Numbered from the stretch's first letter, positions 9,046 to 18,592 are shown. The stretch: DNA of 45,849 nucleotides from Casp-actino8 sp041159745 (GCA_041159745.1 JBEAXP010000135.1:1-45849), one strand, 5' to 3'. A program made the numbers and translations. Notes: generated by a model not told the origin, from the sequence alone.

Positions 9046-9558
9046 TCAGCCGCGCACCTTGACGAGTGCGGCGCGCAGAACGCGTCCCTTCCACGTGTAA
9101 CCCGACCTCATGACGTCGGTGACCACGGCGTTGCCGTTTCCGTCGCCGTCGCCGTCCTCGCGCATGACCGCTTCGGCCAGATTCGGATCGAACGGCTGCC
9201 CATTGAGGTTCATCGCTTCGAGACCCTGCTTGCGCAGTTCGCCCAGGAGAAGATTGAACAGCGGCTCGACTTCGGCCGGATGAGCCACGAACGCCGCTTC
9301 GCACGCGTCGAGAACCGGAAGCAGCGCCTCGGCCAGACGACCGGTGGCCCGCTCGACTTCGTCGGCGGTCTGAGTGCTCACCCGCTTGCGATAGTTCTCG
9401 AAGTCGGCCTGGAGACGTTGAGCGATGTCGCGGAACGAATCGCGCTCCGACAACAACGTCTCGACGTCGAGCTCGACGACTTCTCCGACGACGGCCTCAT
9501 CACCCGCGACTTCTGACTCGTCGACGGGCGCTTCGCCGTCGACCATGTCGGCATCCAC
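9046..9558 (-). CDS. grpE: Nucleotide exchange factor GrpE
   Basis: Releases ADP from DnaK. 170 residues: an acidic N-terminal tail, a long coiled coil containing RLQADFENYRKRV (near 48-60), and the C-terminal beta-wing domain ending GYTWKGRVLRAALVKV. The GTG at 9558 is 9 nt after dnaK and has AAGG upstream; an in-frame ATG at 9546 is an alternative. The insert DGDGDGNGN before AVVTDVM is a small low-complexity stretch. Lies between dnaK and dnaJ as expected. Confidence 0.94.
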   Translation of the reverse strand: MDADMVDGEAPVDESEVAGDEAVVGEVVELDVETLLSERDSFRDIAQRLQADFENYRKRVSTQTADEVERATGRLAEALLPVLDACEAAFVAHPAEVEPLFNLLLGELRKQGLEAMNLNGQPFDPNLAEAVMREDGDGDGNGNAVVTDVMRSGYTWKGRVLRAALVKVRG

Positions 9559-9567
9559 GTCGGCGCC

Positions 9568-11409
<1,842 letters not shown>

Positions 11410-11468
11410 GGTGGTGAACCTCTCACTGGGGTCCCGGTAGGCCGACCTGCCGGGTTCGGGGGTGTTGG

Positions 11469-11510
11469 ACCGACGCAGATTTCCCGGGGGGATCGGAAAC
11501 CTGCGTCGGT
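11469..11510 (-). promoter_or_regulatory. 16-bp hairpin at 5' end of dnaK leader
   Basis: On the minus strand ACCGACGCAGGTTTCC pairs with GGAAATCTGCGTCGGT around a 10-nt loop: 15 Watson-Crick pairs plus one G-U. On the opposite strand the same position is an A/C mismatch, so the fold is better in dnaK RNA. With the -10 box at 11518-11523 it would sit at the very start of the transcript. It is not a CIRCE element. Possible mRNA stabiliser, thermosensor or protein operator. Confidence 0.65.
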
Positions 11511-11517
11511 GCATGTC

Positions 11518-11546
11518 AAGTTAGCCGGGGTCGCTCGGGCAAGCAA
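11518..11546 (-). promoter_or_regulatory. Putative dnaK promoter
   Basis: Minus strand TTGCTT (11541-11546), a 17-nt spacer, then TAACTT (11518-11523). The predicted start is near 11511, giving a leader of about 100 nt. An alternative -35-like TTGACA (11514-11519) lacks a convincing -10 at the right distance. Confidence 0.45.
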
Positions 11547-11562
11547 CCCGAGAAACACAAAT

Positions 11563-11583
11563 GTTTAGTCGGTGCGACTCAAG
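11563..11583 (-). promoter_or_regulatory. HAIR-like operator for HspR
   Basis: On the plus strand GTTTAGT-N7-ACTCAAG matches the HspR-associated inverted repeat CTTGAGT-N7-ACTCAAG, with one perfect half-site and 5 of 7 in the other. It lies about 20 bp upstream of the proposed dnaK -35, and about 40 bp from the divergent amidohydrolase promoter, so either or both could be controlled by the HspR encoded in the operon. Confidence 0.7.
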
Positions 11584-11619
11584 TACTCCTCCCCTACTGA
11601 CAGAATCGTCGGAATCAGC

Positions 11620-11625
11620 CACAAT
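11620..11625 (+). promoter_or_regulatory. -10 box of the amidohydrolase gene
   Basis: CACAAT followed by six bases (GACGAC) and the ATG at 11632; no Shine-Dalgarno. The same arrangement precedes the sulfatase at 44376 and, as GACAAT, the usp gene. Confidence 0.4.
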
Positions 11626-11631
11626 GACGAC

Positions 11632-13398
11632 ATGACCAGCCACGATCTCGTCATTCGCCAGGCCACCGTTGTCGACGGAACCGGAGCGCCGGCCAGAACG
11701 GCCGATGTGGCCGTGAGCAACGGGGTGATCACCGAGGTCAGCCCGGACCTGGCTGGTCGCGGTCATCGCGAGATCGACGCCGAGGGCCTGATGCTCACCC
11801 CCGGCTTCGTCGACATTCACACGCACTTCGACGGCCAGGCCACCTGGGATCCGGTGCTCGCCCCGTCGAGCGTCCACGGCGTGACCTCGATCGTGATGGG
11901 CAACTGCGGTGTCGGCTTCGCCCCGGCCCGGCCCACTCCCGAGGTCCACGACTGGTTGATCGGAATGCTCGAAGGTGTCGAAGACATCCCGGGTACCGCG
12001 CTGGCCGAGGGACTCACGTGGGATTGGGAGACCTTCCCCGACTATCTCGACGCCCTCGACCGTCGTCACTACGCCATCGACGTCGCCACCCAGGTGGCGC
12101 ACGCGCCGCTGCGCGCCTACGTGATGGGAGAGCGCGGTGCCGATCCGAACGAAGCGCCGTCGGTCGATGAGCTCACACGCATGGCCGCCGCCGTCCGGGA
12201 GGGCATGCGCGCCGGAGCACTGGGTTTCACCACCAGTCGCACCTTCGTTCACCGCACACGTGACGGAGAATTCCTGGGGACGCGTTTCTCGTCGGCCGAC
12301 GAACTCATCGCCCTCGGAACCGCGATGGCCGAGACCGGAGCCGGTGTCATCCAGCTCATCTCCGACGCGTATCAGTCGACCGACACCGAGTACGCGCGGG
12401 CCGAGATGGATCTGATGGCGCACATCGCCCGCTCGACCGGCCGTCCGCTGTCGATGACGGTGCAACAGCCCGAGATGCTTCCCGATCGTTGGCGCGAGAT
12501 GGGCGAGTGGGTCGATCACAACGTGGCGCAAGGCGCCCAACTGGCCACTCAGGTCGCCGTGCGCCCGATCGGAATCCTGCAAGGTCTCACGGCCTCGGCC
12601 AATCCGCTGCTGGTGTGCCCGAGCTACCAGGAGATCGCGGGGCGTCCGTTGCCCGAGGTGGTGGCGGCACTTCGCGATCCCGAGCGCCGTTCGCGCATCG
12701 CGGCCGAACACACGGCGGCGATGGAGAAGCTCGAAGGGCTGGCAGCCGACGTGTTCGGCTCGTTCTACAAGCTCTTCCCGATGGAGAACCCGGTCAACTA
12801 CGAGCCGAAGAAATCCGACTCGGTGGCCGCTCGCGCGCAGGCGGCCGGTCGTCCGGTGATCGAGTTCCTGATCGACTTGATGATCGAGGAGAACGGCAAT
12901 CGCCTTCTTTACAAGCCGCTGTTCAACTTCTCGCACGGCAATCTCGACGACGTGCGCGAGATGCTCCTGCGTCGCAACGCGGTGATCGGCTTGTCGGATG
13001 CGGGCGCTCACTGTGGAGCCATCAGCGACGGCAGTTTCCCCACCACGGCTCTCGCACTCTGGACCCGTGATCGCCACGAGGACGGTCGTCTGCCCATCGA
13101 ATTGATGGTGAACCACCTCACGCAACGCACCGCGAGTCACGTGGGCTGGTTCGATCGGGGAGTGGTTGCTCCGGGCTACCTCGCCGATCTCAACGTGATC
13201 GACATGCGCACGCTCGCGGCGGCTCCTCCGCGCATCGTTCACGACCTACCCGCGGGTGGTCGCCGTCTGGTGCAGGACGCGAGTGGTTATCGCTTCACCA
13301 TCAAGGGCGGTGTGATCACGTTCCAGGACGGTCAGCACACGGGCGAGTTGCCCGGTCGTCTCGTCCGCGGCCCGCGCTCCCGCCCCACCCCCCACTGA
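11632..13398 (+). CDS. N-acyl-D-amino-acid deacylase family amidohydrolase
   Basis: 588 residues of the D-aminoacylase / N-acyl-D-Asp/Glu deacylase group, metal-dependent amidohydrolases that release D-amino acids from acylated forms. Evidence: the beta-sandwich start LVIRQATVVDGTGAP, TPGFVDIHTHFDGQ with the metal-binding HxH near residue 63, GVTSIVMGNCGVGFAP, and GLSDAGAHCGAISDG near 460 carrying the conserved Asp. Longer than the classical 480-residue enzymes. The ATG at 11632 is preceded by CACAAT-GACGAC, a leaderless-type start; the frame is open slightly upstream without a ribosome site. Divergent from dnaK, sharing the HAIR-containing gap. Confidence 0.85.
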   Translation: MTSHDLVIRQATVVDGTGAPARTADVAVSNGVITEVSPDLAGRGHREIDAEGLMLTPGFVDIHTHFDGQATWDPVLAPSSVHGVTSIVMGNCGVGFAPARPTPEVHDWLIGMLEGVEDIPGTALAEGLTWDWETFPDYLDALDRRHYAIDVATQVAHAPLRAYVMGERGADPNEAPSVDELTRMAAAVREGMRAGALGFTTSRTFVHRTRDGEFLGTRFSSADELIALGTAMAETGAGVIQLISDAYQSTDTEYARAEMDLMAHIARSTGRPLSMTVQQPEMLPDRWREMGEWVDHNVAQGAQLATQVAVRPIGILQGLTASANPLLVCPSYQEIAGRPLPEVVAALRDPERRSRIAAEHTAAMEKLEGLAADVFGSFYKLFPMENPVNYEPKKSDSVAARAQAAGRPVIEFLIDLMIEENGNRLLYKPLFNFSHGNLDDVREMLLRRNAVIGLSDAGAHCGAISDGSFPTTALALWTRDRHEDGRLPIELMVNHLTQRTASHVGWFDRGVVAPGYLADLNVIDMRTLAAAPPRIVHDLPAGGRRLVQDASGYRFTIKGGVITFQDGQHTGELPGRLVRGPRSRPTPH

Positions 13399-13416
13399 TC
13401 TGAACGCTCAATGGTG

Positions 13417-13464
13417 TTCTGGGTCCAAAAGGCGTCGCATTTCGGTCGCTTTGTGGACCCAGAA
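13417..13464. terminator. Bidirectional terminator-like inverted repeat
   Basis: TTCTGGGTCCA (13417-13427) pairs perfectly with TGGACCCAGAA (13454-13464); after one mismatch the stem continues for six more pairs, including one G-T, around a 12-nt loop. It fills the 80-bp gap between the convergent amidohydrolase and ABC exporter. No T-tract on either side. Confidence 0.6.
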
Positions 13465-13478
13465 CCACAAGGGGTGGG

Positions 13479-15341
13479 TCAGGTTGGGATAGAGAAGAGG
13501 CTGCCGGCTCGGACCTGACGGGCGTACGCACCGTCGAGCGCCATCAACTCCTCGTGCGTTCCCTGCTCGACGATTCGTCCATCGTCGAGAACCACGATTC
13601 GATCGGCGTCCTTGATGGTCGAGAGTCGATGCGCGATCACGATGGCGGTGCGACCGCGCATCGCGTCGTCGAGGGCTCCTTGCACGAGTGCCTCGTTCTC
13701 ATTGTCGAGGTGGCTGGTGGCTTCATCGAGAATCATGACCGCCGGATCCTTCAACAAGAGGCGGGCGATCGCCAGACGCTGCTTTTCGCCACCCGAGAGT
13801 CGATAGCCGCGCTCACCCACGACCGTGGCGTAACCATCGGGGAGAGCGGCGATCGTGTCGTGAATTCGCGCTCGTCGACAGGCCTCTTCGATGTCGGCGG
13901 TCGTCGCACCTTCCTTCACGTAACGCAGGTTCGACTCGATGCTCTCGTGGAAGAGATGCGGGTCCTGCGACACCACGCCGATCGCGCCGCGCAGTGTGTG
14001 CCCGGTGAGGTCGCGAACGTCCTTGCCGTCGATCCGAACGGCGCCACCGGTCACGTCGTACAAGCGTGGAATGAGCGAGGCGAGCGTCGTCTTGCCCGAA
14101 CCCGACGAGCCCACCAGGGCCACGGTTTCGCCGGGTTCGATGACGAGCGAAACGCCATGAAGCACGTCGCGGTCGGGATCGCCGGTGGGTGCACCCGGCG
14201 TCTCGAGCGAGGCGATTGAGACAGCCGACGCCGGCGGGTAGCGGAACGTCACCTGATCGAGTTCGACACGGCCACTCGGATCGACGAGATCGACCGCACC
14301 GGGTTTGTCGACGATCGCCACCGGAGCGTCGAGAACCTCGAACACCCGCTCGAAACTCACGAACGAGGTGAGCAGATCGACGCGCGCGTTCGTGAGACCG
14401 GTGAGCGGTTGGTACACGCGCGCCACCAGCGCGGCCAGTGCCACGAGGGTTCCCGACGTGATGTCGCCCGACACCACCAACTGCGCGCCGATGCCGTACA
14501 CGGCCACCGCACCCAGTGCACCCACGAGACCGAGCGCAACGAAGAACACCCGTCCGTACATCGCCGAGCGAATGCCGGTGTCGCGGACTCCGGCCGCCCG
14601 ACCCGAGAAGTCACCGACTTCGCGGTCGTGACGGCCGAACAACTTCACCAACATCGCACCGGCCACGTTGAAACGCTCCGACATCTGCGTGTTCATCTGG
14701 GCGTTGAGGCCCATCTGCTCACGCGCGATCTCCTGCAACTTGTTGCCCACCCGACGAGCGGGAACGACGAACACGGGAAGAACGATCAGAGCGATGAGGG
14801 TGAGGCGCCACTCGAGCGCGATCATGGCCGCGAGGGTGGTGACGAGCACCACGACGTTGCTCACCACGCTGCCGAGAGTGGAGGTGACCGCGGTCTGCGC
14901 GCCGATCACGTCGTTGTTGAGACGGCTGATGAGCGAGCCGGTCTGCGTGCGTGTGAAGAACGCCACGGGCATCCGCTGAACCTTGTCGAACAACGCGACC
15001 CGCAGGTCGTAGATGAGGCCTTCGCCGATACGGGCCGAGTACCAACGCTGTCCGATCGCGAGAACCGCGTCGGCGATCGCCGCACCCACGGCGATGAGGG
15101 CGAGCGTCCAGATTCGCGACCGTGAGCCGTCGGGAATCGCGTCGTCGATGATCGAACGGAACACGAACGGTGGAACGAGGGCCACCAGAGCCGCCACGAG
15201 GATGGTCACGAGAAAGCCCGTGATGCTCGCCCGGTACGGACGAGCGAAGATCCACACGCGTCGCAACGCGGCCCTTTCGATGCGACGACCCTTCACTGCT
15301 GATGCGTCACCCGGCATCATCATGTGGGGGTTCATGCGCAC
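13479..15341 (-). CDS. ABC exporter, fused membrane and ATPase domains
   Basis: 620-residue half-transporter of the MsbA/multidrug exporter type (ABCB-like). Six hydrophobic helices span roughly residues 40-330 (for example ITGFLVTILVAALVALVPPF), with the intracellular loop SLISRLNNDVIGAQ. The nucleotide-binding domain has GSSGSGKTTLASLIPR, the signature YRLSGGEKQRLAIAR and Walker B VMILDEATSHLD. It should dimerise in the membrane; the substrate is unknown. GTG at 15341 is used because TATCCT lies exactly six bases upstream; an in-frame ATG at 15335 is possible. Divergent from the hydrolase at 15374. Confidence 0.9.
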   Translation of the reverse strand: MRMNPHMMMPGDASAVKGRRIERAALRRVWIFARPYRASITGFLVTILVAALVALVPPFVFRSIIDDAIPDGSRSRIWTLALIAVGAAIADAVLAIGQRWYSARIGEGLIYDLRVALFDKVQRMPVAFFTRTQTGSLISRLNNDVIGAQTAVTSTLGSVVSNVVVLVTTLAAMIALEWRLTLIALIVLPVFVVPARRVGNKLQEIAREQMGLNAQMNTQMSERFNVAGAMLVKLFGRHDREVGDFSGRAAGVRDTGIRSAMYGRVFFVALGLVGALGAVAVYGIGAQLVVSGDITSGTLVALAALVARVYQPLTGLTNARVDLLTSFVSFERVFEVLDAPVAIVDKPGAVDLVDPSGRVELDQVTFRYPPASAVSIASLETPGAPTGDPDRDVLHGVSLVIEPGETVALVGSSGSGKTTLASLIPRLYDVTGGAVRIDGKDVRDLTGHTLRGAIGVVSQDPHLFHESIESNLRYVKEGATTADIEEACRRARIHDTIAALPDGYATVVGERGYRLSGGEKQRLAIARLLLKDPAVMILDEATSHLDNENEALVQGALDDAMRGRTAIVIAHRLSTIKDADRIVVLDDGRIVEQGTHEELMALDGAYARQVRAGSLFSIPT

Positions 15342-15347
15342 ACGCCG

Positions 15348-15367
15348 AGGATACTTTCGCCTACCAT
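15348..15367. promoter_or_regulatory. Back-to-back -10 boxes, exporter and hydrolase
   Basis: TATCCT (minus, 15348-15353) serves the exporter GTG at 15341 and TACCAT (plus, 15362-15367) serves the hydrolase ATG at 15374. Both have a six-base spacer and only 8 bp separates them, so the two polymerase footprints must overlap. Confidence 0.5.
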
Positions 15368-15373
15368 CGACGC

Positions 15374-16885
15374 ATGCGGCGGACCACTCTTGTCATCGGC
15401 TTTCTCCTCGTTGTTGCTTCCTGTGGTGGTGATTCCGACGTCGTAGTCGTCGACTCCGAAACCAGCGAATCATCGATCGTCGTCACCGACCCGACCGATG
15501 CAACGTCGGATGGCGACACCGCGTCGGCCGGAACGATCGAATGGGAGGAGTGCGGCCCGGTCGAATGCGGAACCCTCGAGGTTCCCCTCGACTACGACGA
15601 CCCGAACTCGGGGACGATCTCGATCTACCTCGAACGCCGCGTCGCCAACGATCCGGACAAGCGAATCGGCTCGCTGCTCATGAACCCCGGTGGCCCCGGT
15701 TTCGGAGGATCGATCCTCGCCCGGGCGGCCGATCAGATCCTCAGCAAGGGCCTCCTCGATCACTTCGACATCATCGGCTTCGATCCGCGCGGCACGGGAG
15801 AGTCGGAGCCGGCCATCGACTGCACCGACGATTACGACTACTACTTCGGCAAAGGTGACGTCACCCCCGACGACGACGCCGAGGCCCAGTTCAACATCGA
15901 TCTGGCCAAGGAGTTCGTCGACGATTGCCTCGCCAACAACAGCGAGTTCATCGATCACGTGGGTACCAACAACGTCGCACGCGACATGGACCTGATTCGA
16001 CAGGCTCTCGGCGAGGAGAAGATCTCGTACTTCGGCCTGTCGTACGGCAGTGAGCTCGGAGCGGTGTGGGCGACGATGTTCCCCGACACCGTGCGCGCGG
16101 CCGTTCTCGACGGTGCCGCCGATCCGAACGTCGGTTCGGTGGAAGCCACCGTGCAGCAGAAGCGCGGCTTCGAGCAGGCGCTCACGGCGTTCCTCGCCGA
16201 CTGCTCGGCCACGCGCTCGTGCAAGTTCCACAACGACGGCGACGCCGAGGGAGCGTTCGACCGCCTCATGGCCGAGTTGGACGAGAACCCTCTGCCCACC
16301 GAGGACGGTCGCCCCGACCTGACGCGCGGAATGGCGTCCACCAGCGTCGCGCAGGCGTTGTACGACGAGTCGTACTGGGACACGCTCGCGGCCGGGTTGG
16401 CCGAGGCCGCCGGTGGCAATGGTTCGATTCTTCTCGCGCTCTTCGACGCCTACTTCCAACGGCAGCCCGACGGCTCGTACGGCAACGAGCTCGAAGCGTT
16501 CATCGCCATCACCTGCGCCGACGAGGACGAGCGCTTCACGATCGAGGAAGCCAACTCGTTCGTTCCTCTCTATCGAGAAGCCGCTCCGCGCATGTCGCCG
16601 GAAACCCAGGGCAACTACGGCTGCACGTTCTGGCCGGCGGCAACCGACCCCCGCGTCGATGTGACGGGCCGCGGTGCCGGGCCGATCGTGGTGATCGGAA
16701 CCACCGGCGACCCCTCCACACCGCTCGACAGCACGCGCAACATGGTGAAGGCGCTCGAGGACGGTCGTTTGGTGGTCGTGACAGCGAACCAACACACGGG
16801 TTACACGGCGAGCGAGTGCGCCCGAGACGTGGTGGACGACTACCTCATCGAATTGGAAGCACCGACCACCGACGCGAACTGCTGA
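15374..16885 (+). CDS. Secreted alpha/beta hydrolase lipoprotein, TAP family
   Basis: 503 residues resembling Streptomyces tripeptidyl-aminopeptidase/SlpD-E type exported hydrolases. A lipoprotein signal is visible: MRRTTLVIGFLLVVASC with lipobox Cys17, followed by an acidic Thr/Ser-rich linker. Hydrolase features: LLMNPGGPGFGG (oxyanion region), DPRGTGES, the nucleophile elbow GLSYGSELG, then the C-terminal TAP-like domain with the probable catalytic Asp in GTTGDPSTPL and His in NQHTGYT. Probably a cell-envelope peptidase or esterase; substrate not determinable. Starts leaderless after TACCAT. Confidence 0.85.
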   Translation: MRRTTLVIGFLLVVASCGGDSDVVVVDSETSESSIVVTDPTDATSDGDTASAGTIEWEECGPVECGTLEVPLDYDDPNSGTISIYLERRVANDPDKRIGSLLMNPGGPGFGGSILARAADQILSKGLLDHFDIIGFDPRGTGESEPAIDCTDDYDYYFGKGDVTPDDDAEAQFNIDLAKEFVDDCLANNSEFIDHVGTNNVARDMDLIRQALGEEKISYFGLSYGSELGAVWATMFPDTVRAAVLDGAADPNVGSVEATVQQKRGFEQALTAFLADCSATRSCKFHNDGDAEGAFDRLMAELDENPLPTEDGRPDLTRGMASTSVAQALYDESYWDTLAAGLAEAAGGNGSILLALFDAYFQRQPDGSYGNELEAFIAITCADEDERFTIEEANSFVPLYREAAPRMSPETQGNYGCTFWPAATDPRVDVTGRGAGPIVVIGTTGDPSTPLDSTRNMVKALEDGRLVVVTANQHTGYTASECARDVVDDYLIELEAPTTDANC

Positions 16886-16892
16886 CACTCTC

Positions 16893-16980
16893 TGGCGGAA
16901 GGGGTGGGATTTGAACCCACGGACGCTTGCACGTCGCACGCTTTCGAGGCGTGTCCCTTCGGCCGCTCGGGCACCCTTCC
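16893..16980 (-). tRNA. tRNA-Ser (CGA)
   Basis: Class II tRNA on the minus strand: acceptor GGAAGGG / CCCTTCC, anticodon stem CACGC/GCGTG around loop CTCGAAA (anticodon CGA at 16944-16946, reads UCG), variable arm stem GACG/CGTC, T-loop TTCAAAT, discriminator G and an encoded CCA. It ends the SRP RNA - tRNA - tadA - tRNA series. Confidence 0.95.
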
Positions 16981-16991
16981 GTCGATCGAGG

Positions 16992-17438
16992 TTAGCGGCG
17001 CTCGGCGAAGAACTGCTCGAGGAGAGCGGCCGACTCGCCGGCAAGAATCCCGTGCGTAACCGGGGGATTGTGGTTGAGGCGAGGGTCGGCGCACACGTTG
17101 TAGAGGCTGGCGGTCGCGCCACCCTTCAAATCGGCCGCCCCGTACACGAGGTGTCCGATCCGAGCGTTGAGCAGAGCCCCCGCGCACATCACGCACGGTT
17201 CGAGTGTGACCACGAGCGTGCAGTCATCGAGACGCCAACGACCGAGCGCGGCGGCCGCATCCCGCAACGCGAGCACTTCGGCATGGGCCGTGGGATCGGA
17301 CGCGACTTCGCGCTCGTTGTGGCGAGCCGCGATGACACGACCTTCGTGAAGCACGACCGCGCCGACGGGAACGTCGCCGCGAGCGGACGCGGCGCGCGCT
17401 TCGTCGAGAGCTCGACGCATGGCTTCTTCGATGTCCAT
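16992..17438 (-). CDS. tadA: tRNA(adenine34) deaminase TadA
   Basis: Converts A34 of tRNA-Arg(ACG) to inosine; cytosolic zinc deaminase. 148 residues. Zinc/catalytic motifs: HAEV near 56-59 with the proton-shuttling Glu, and PCVMC near 85-89 giving two Cys ligands. VPVGAVVL at the N-terminus is family-typical. The chosen ATG at 17438 shares its A with the last base of the CCA of the upstream tRNA-Ser; an in-frame ATG at 17420 (MRRALDEAR) is an alternative start outside the tRNA. It is sandwiched between two tRNA-Ser genes on the same strand and is likely made from a processed tRNA-mRNA transcript. Confidence 0.92.
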   Translation of the reverse strand: MDIEEAMRRALDEARAASARGDVPVGAVVLHEGRVIAARHNEREVASDPTAHAEVLALRDAAAALGRWRLDDCTLVVTLEPCVMCAGALLNARIGHLVYGAADLKGGATASLYNVCADPRLNHNPPVTHGILAGESAALLEQFFAERR

Positions 17439-17527
17439 GGCGGAAGGAGTGGGATTTGAACCCACGGACCCCTTGCGAGGTCACAGCATTTCCAGTGCTG
17501 CCGATTCGGCCGCTCTCGCATCCTTCC
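17438..17527 (-). tRNA. tRNA-Ser (GGA)
   Basis: Acceptor GGAAGGA / TCCTTCC, anticodon stem CAGCA/TGCTG around CTGGAAA (anticodon GGA, reads UCC/UCU), variable arm GACC/GGTC, T-stem GTGGG/CCCAC, discriminator G and encoded CCA. The 3' terminal A coincides with the first base of the tadA ATG. The 5' end is about 13 nt after the SRP RNA. Confidence 0.95.
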
Positions 17528-17540
17528 CGGTGGCCAGACT

Positions 17541-17680
17541 CGTTCCTGCCGGATGAGGTGACGGCCAGGCGATCTGCGGCACACGAGCCGATCCGCTGAA
17601 GGCTGCTACCTCCCGGTCCTGACCTGATTCACGGGAACCCGTTGCACAGGACCCGACCGTCACCTCACCCGGCAGGAGCC
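17541..17680 (-). ncRNA. ffs: Signal recognition particle RNA (bacterial small type)
   Basis: The conserved Ffh-binding hairpin is seen on the minus strand as GGTCAGGACC, a GGGA (GNRA) tetraloop and GGTAGCAGCC (17601-17624), and the downstream GTGTGCCG matches 4.5S RNA. The ends pair as a 20-bp helix: CCTGCCGGGTGAGGTGACGG (17657-17676) with CCGTCACCTCATCCGGCAGG (17545-17564), one G-U and no mismatch. This makes the RNA about 140 nt, longer than E. coli 4.5S. A -10-like TAGCCT lies at 17697-17702. Ends are approximate. Confidence 0.88.
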
Positions 17681-17696
17681 GACTGACGCATCCGTG

Positions 17697-17702
17697 AGGC
17701 TA
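17697..17702 (-). promoter_or_regulatory. Putative -10 box for SRP RNA
   Basis: TAGCCT on the minus strand overlaps the stop of the exonuclease gene and would place transcription start near 17690, about 10 nt before the SRP helix. No recognisable -35 was seen. Confidence 0.3.
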
Positions 17703-18592
17703 CCGCCCGCGTGATGAGGCCAGGCCGGCGACCCGGTCGGCCAGGCGCGGTGCACCGAGATCGTTGCAGAAGTCGCGGAAGTCGTCGCGCGGGCCGGTCC
17801 AGTGCCAATCGTCGACACCACCCACCGGCACCGTCGTGACGATGGTGGCCACTTGCCGGAAGAGCAGCGCGAGCTCGCGCTGCGACGACAACGACTCGGC
17901 CAACTTGGCGGCACCGCGCAATCCGCGCACGTCCCACTCGCTCACGGCGTCGGGAACGTTCTCGATGTGCTCGTAACGCGCGAGTACCGCCGAGGCCGAC
18001 TTGGCTCCCCAGCCGCTCAAACCGGGAAAACCATCGGCGGTGTCGCCCACCAGACCGAGCCAGTCGGCGATGCTCGCCGGCCCCACGCCGAACTTCTCGC
18101 GCACCGCGTCTTCGTCGATGAGACCGGTGCCGTCCTTGGCCATCTTGCGGCGATCGACTGCACGACTCGTCGACCACGAACGCATTGACCGAGATCTTTG
18201 TCGGGGCTGAAGATCTGAACCTGTTCGACGCGCTCGTCGCGATCGGCGACGGCGGCGGCCGAACCGAGAGCGTCGTCGGCCTCGAACTCGTCCATCGGCC
18301 ACACCGCGACACCCATCGATCGCAACGCTTCTTCGAGGATCGGGATCTGCGTGAGGATCTCCGGTTCCATTCCCTCGGACGTCTTGTAACCGGCCCACAG
18401 ATCGTTGCGAAAACTCTCGATCACGTGATCAGTCGCCACACCGATGTACGTGGCACCGTCCGCGAGCAACTGAAACGTGGAATTGAGAACGCCGACGGTT
18501 GCGGCGTTGGGGGAGGGCTCCGACGAACGCACGGCCTGGCCGTAGTGCTGCCGGTAGAGCTCGTAGGTTCCGTCGACCAGGTGAACGATCAC
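17700..18592 (-). pseudogene. 5'-3' exonuclease / flap endonuclease with a frameshift
   Basis: A DNA Pol I 5'-nuclease-like gene split across two frames. Part one (18592 to about 18158) gives IVHLVDGTYELYRQ, DEFEADDALGSA and IFSPDKDLGQCVRG, the acidic metal-binding clusters. Part two (about 18158 to 17700) continues with VDRRKMAKDGTG and the helix-3-turn-helix GDTADGFPGLSGWGAKSA. The frames join if one base is restored near 18158 (minus strand GTGCAG-TCGATC reading as GTGCAGGTCGATC). Restored, about 297 residues, the usual size for stand-alone actinobacterial flap endonucleases. Either a one-base sequence error or a recent inactivation; without correction, translation runs out of family similarity after QCVRG. 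Start GTG at 18592. Confidence 0.8.

Noticed and set aside
11469..11510. CIRCE element for HrcA
   Set aside because: The inverted repeat does not match TTAGCACTC-N9-GAGTGCTAA; the operon encodes HspR and carries a HAIR-like site instead.
11521..13242. 573-codon open frame antisense to the amidohydrolase
   Set aside because: Low-complexity His/Arg/Glu-rich translation typical of shadow frames.
17438..17527. The two tRNA-Ser genes as attachment-site remnants of an element
   Set aside because: Both are complete with different anticodons and flank a housekeeping gene; the shared T-arm is ordinary.
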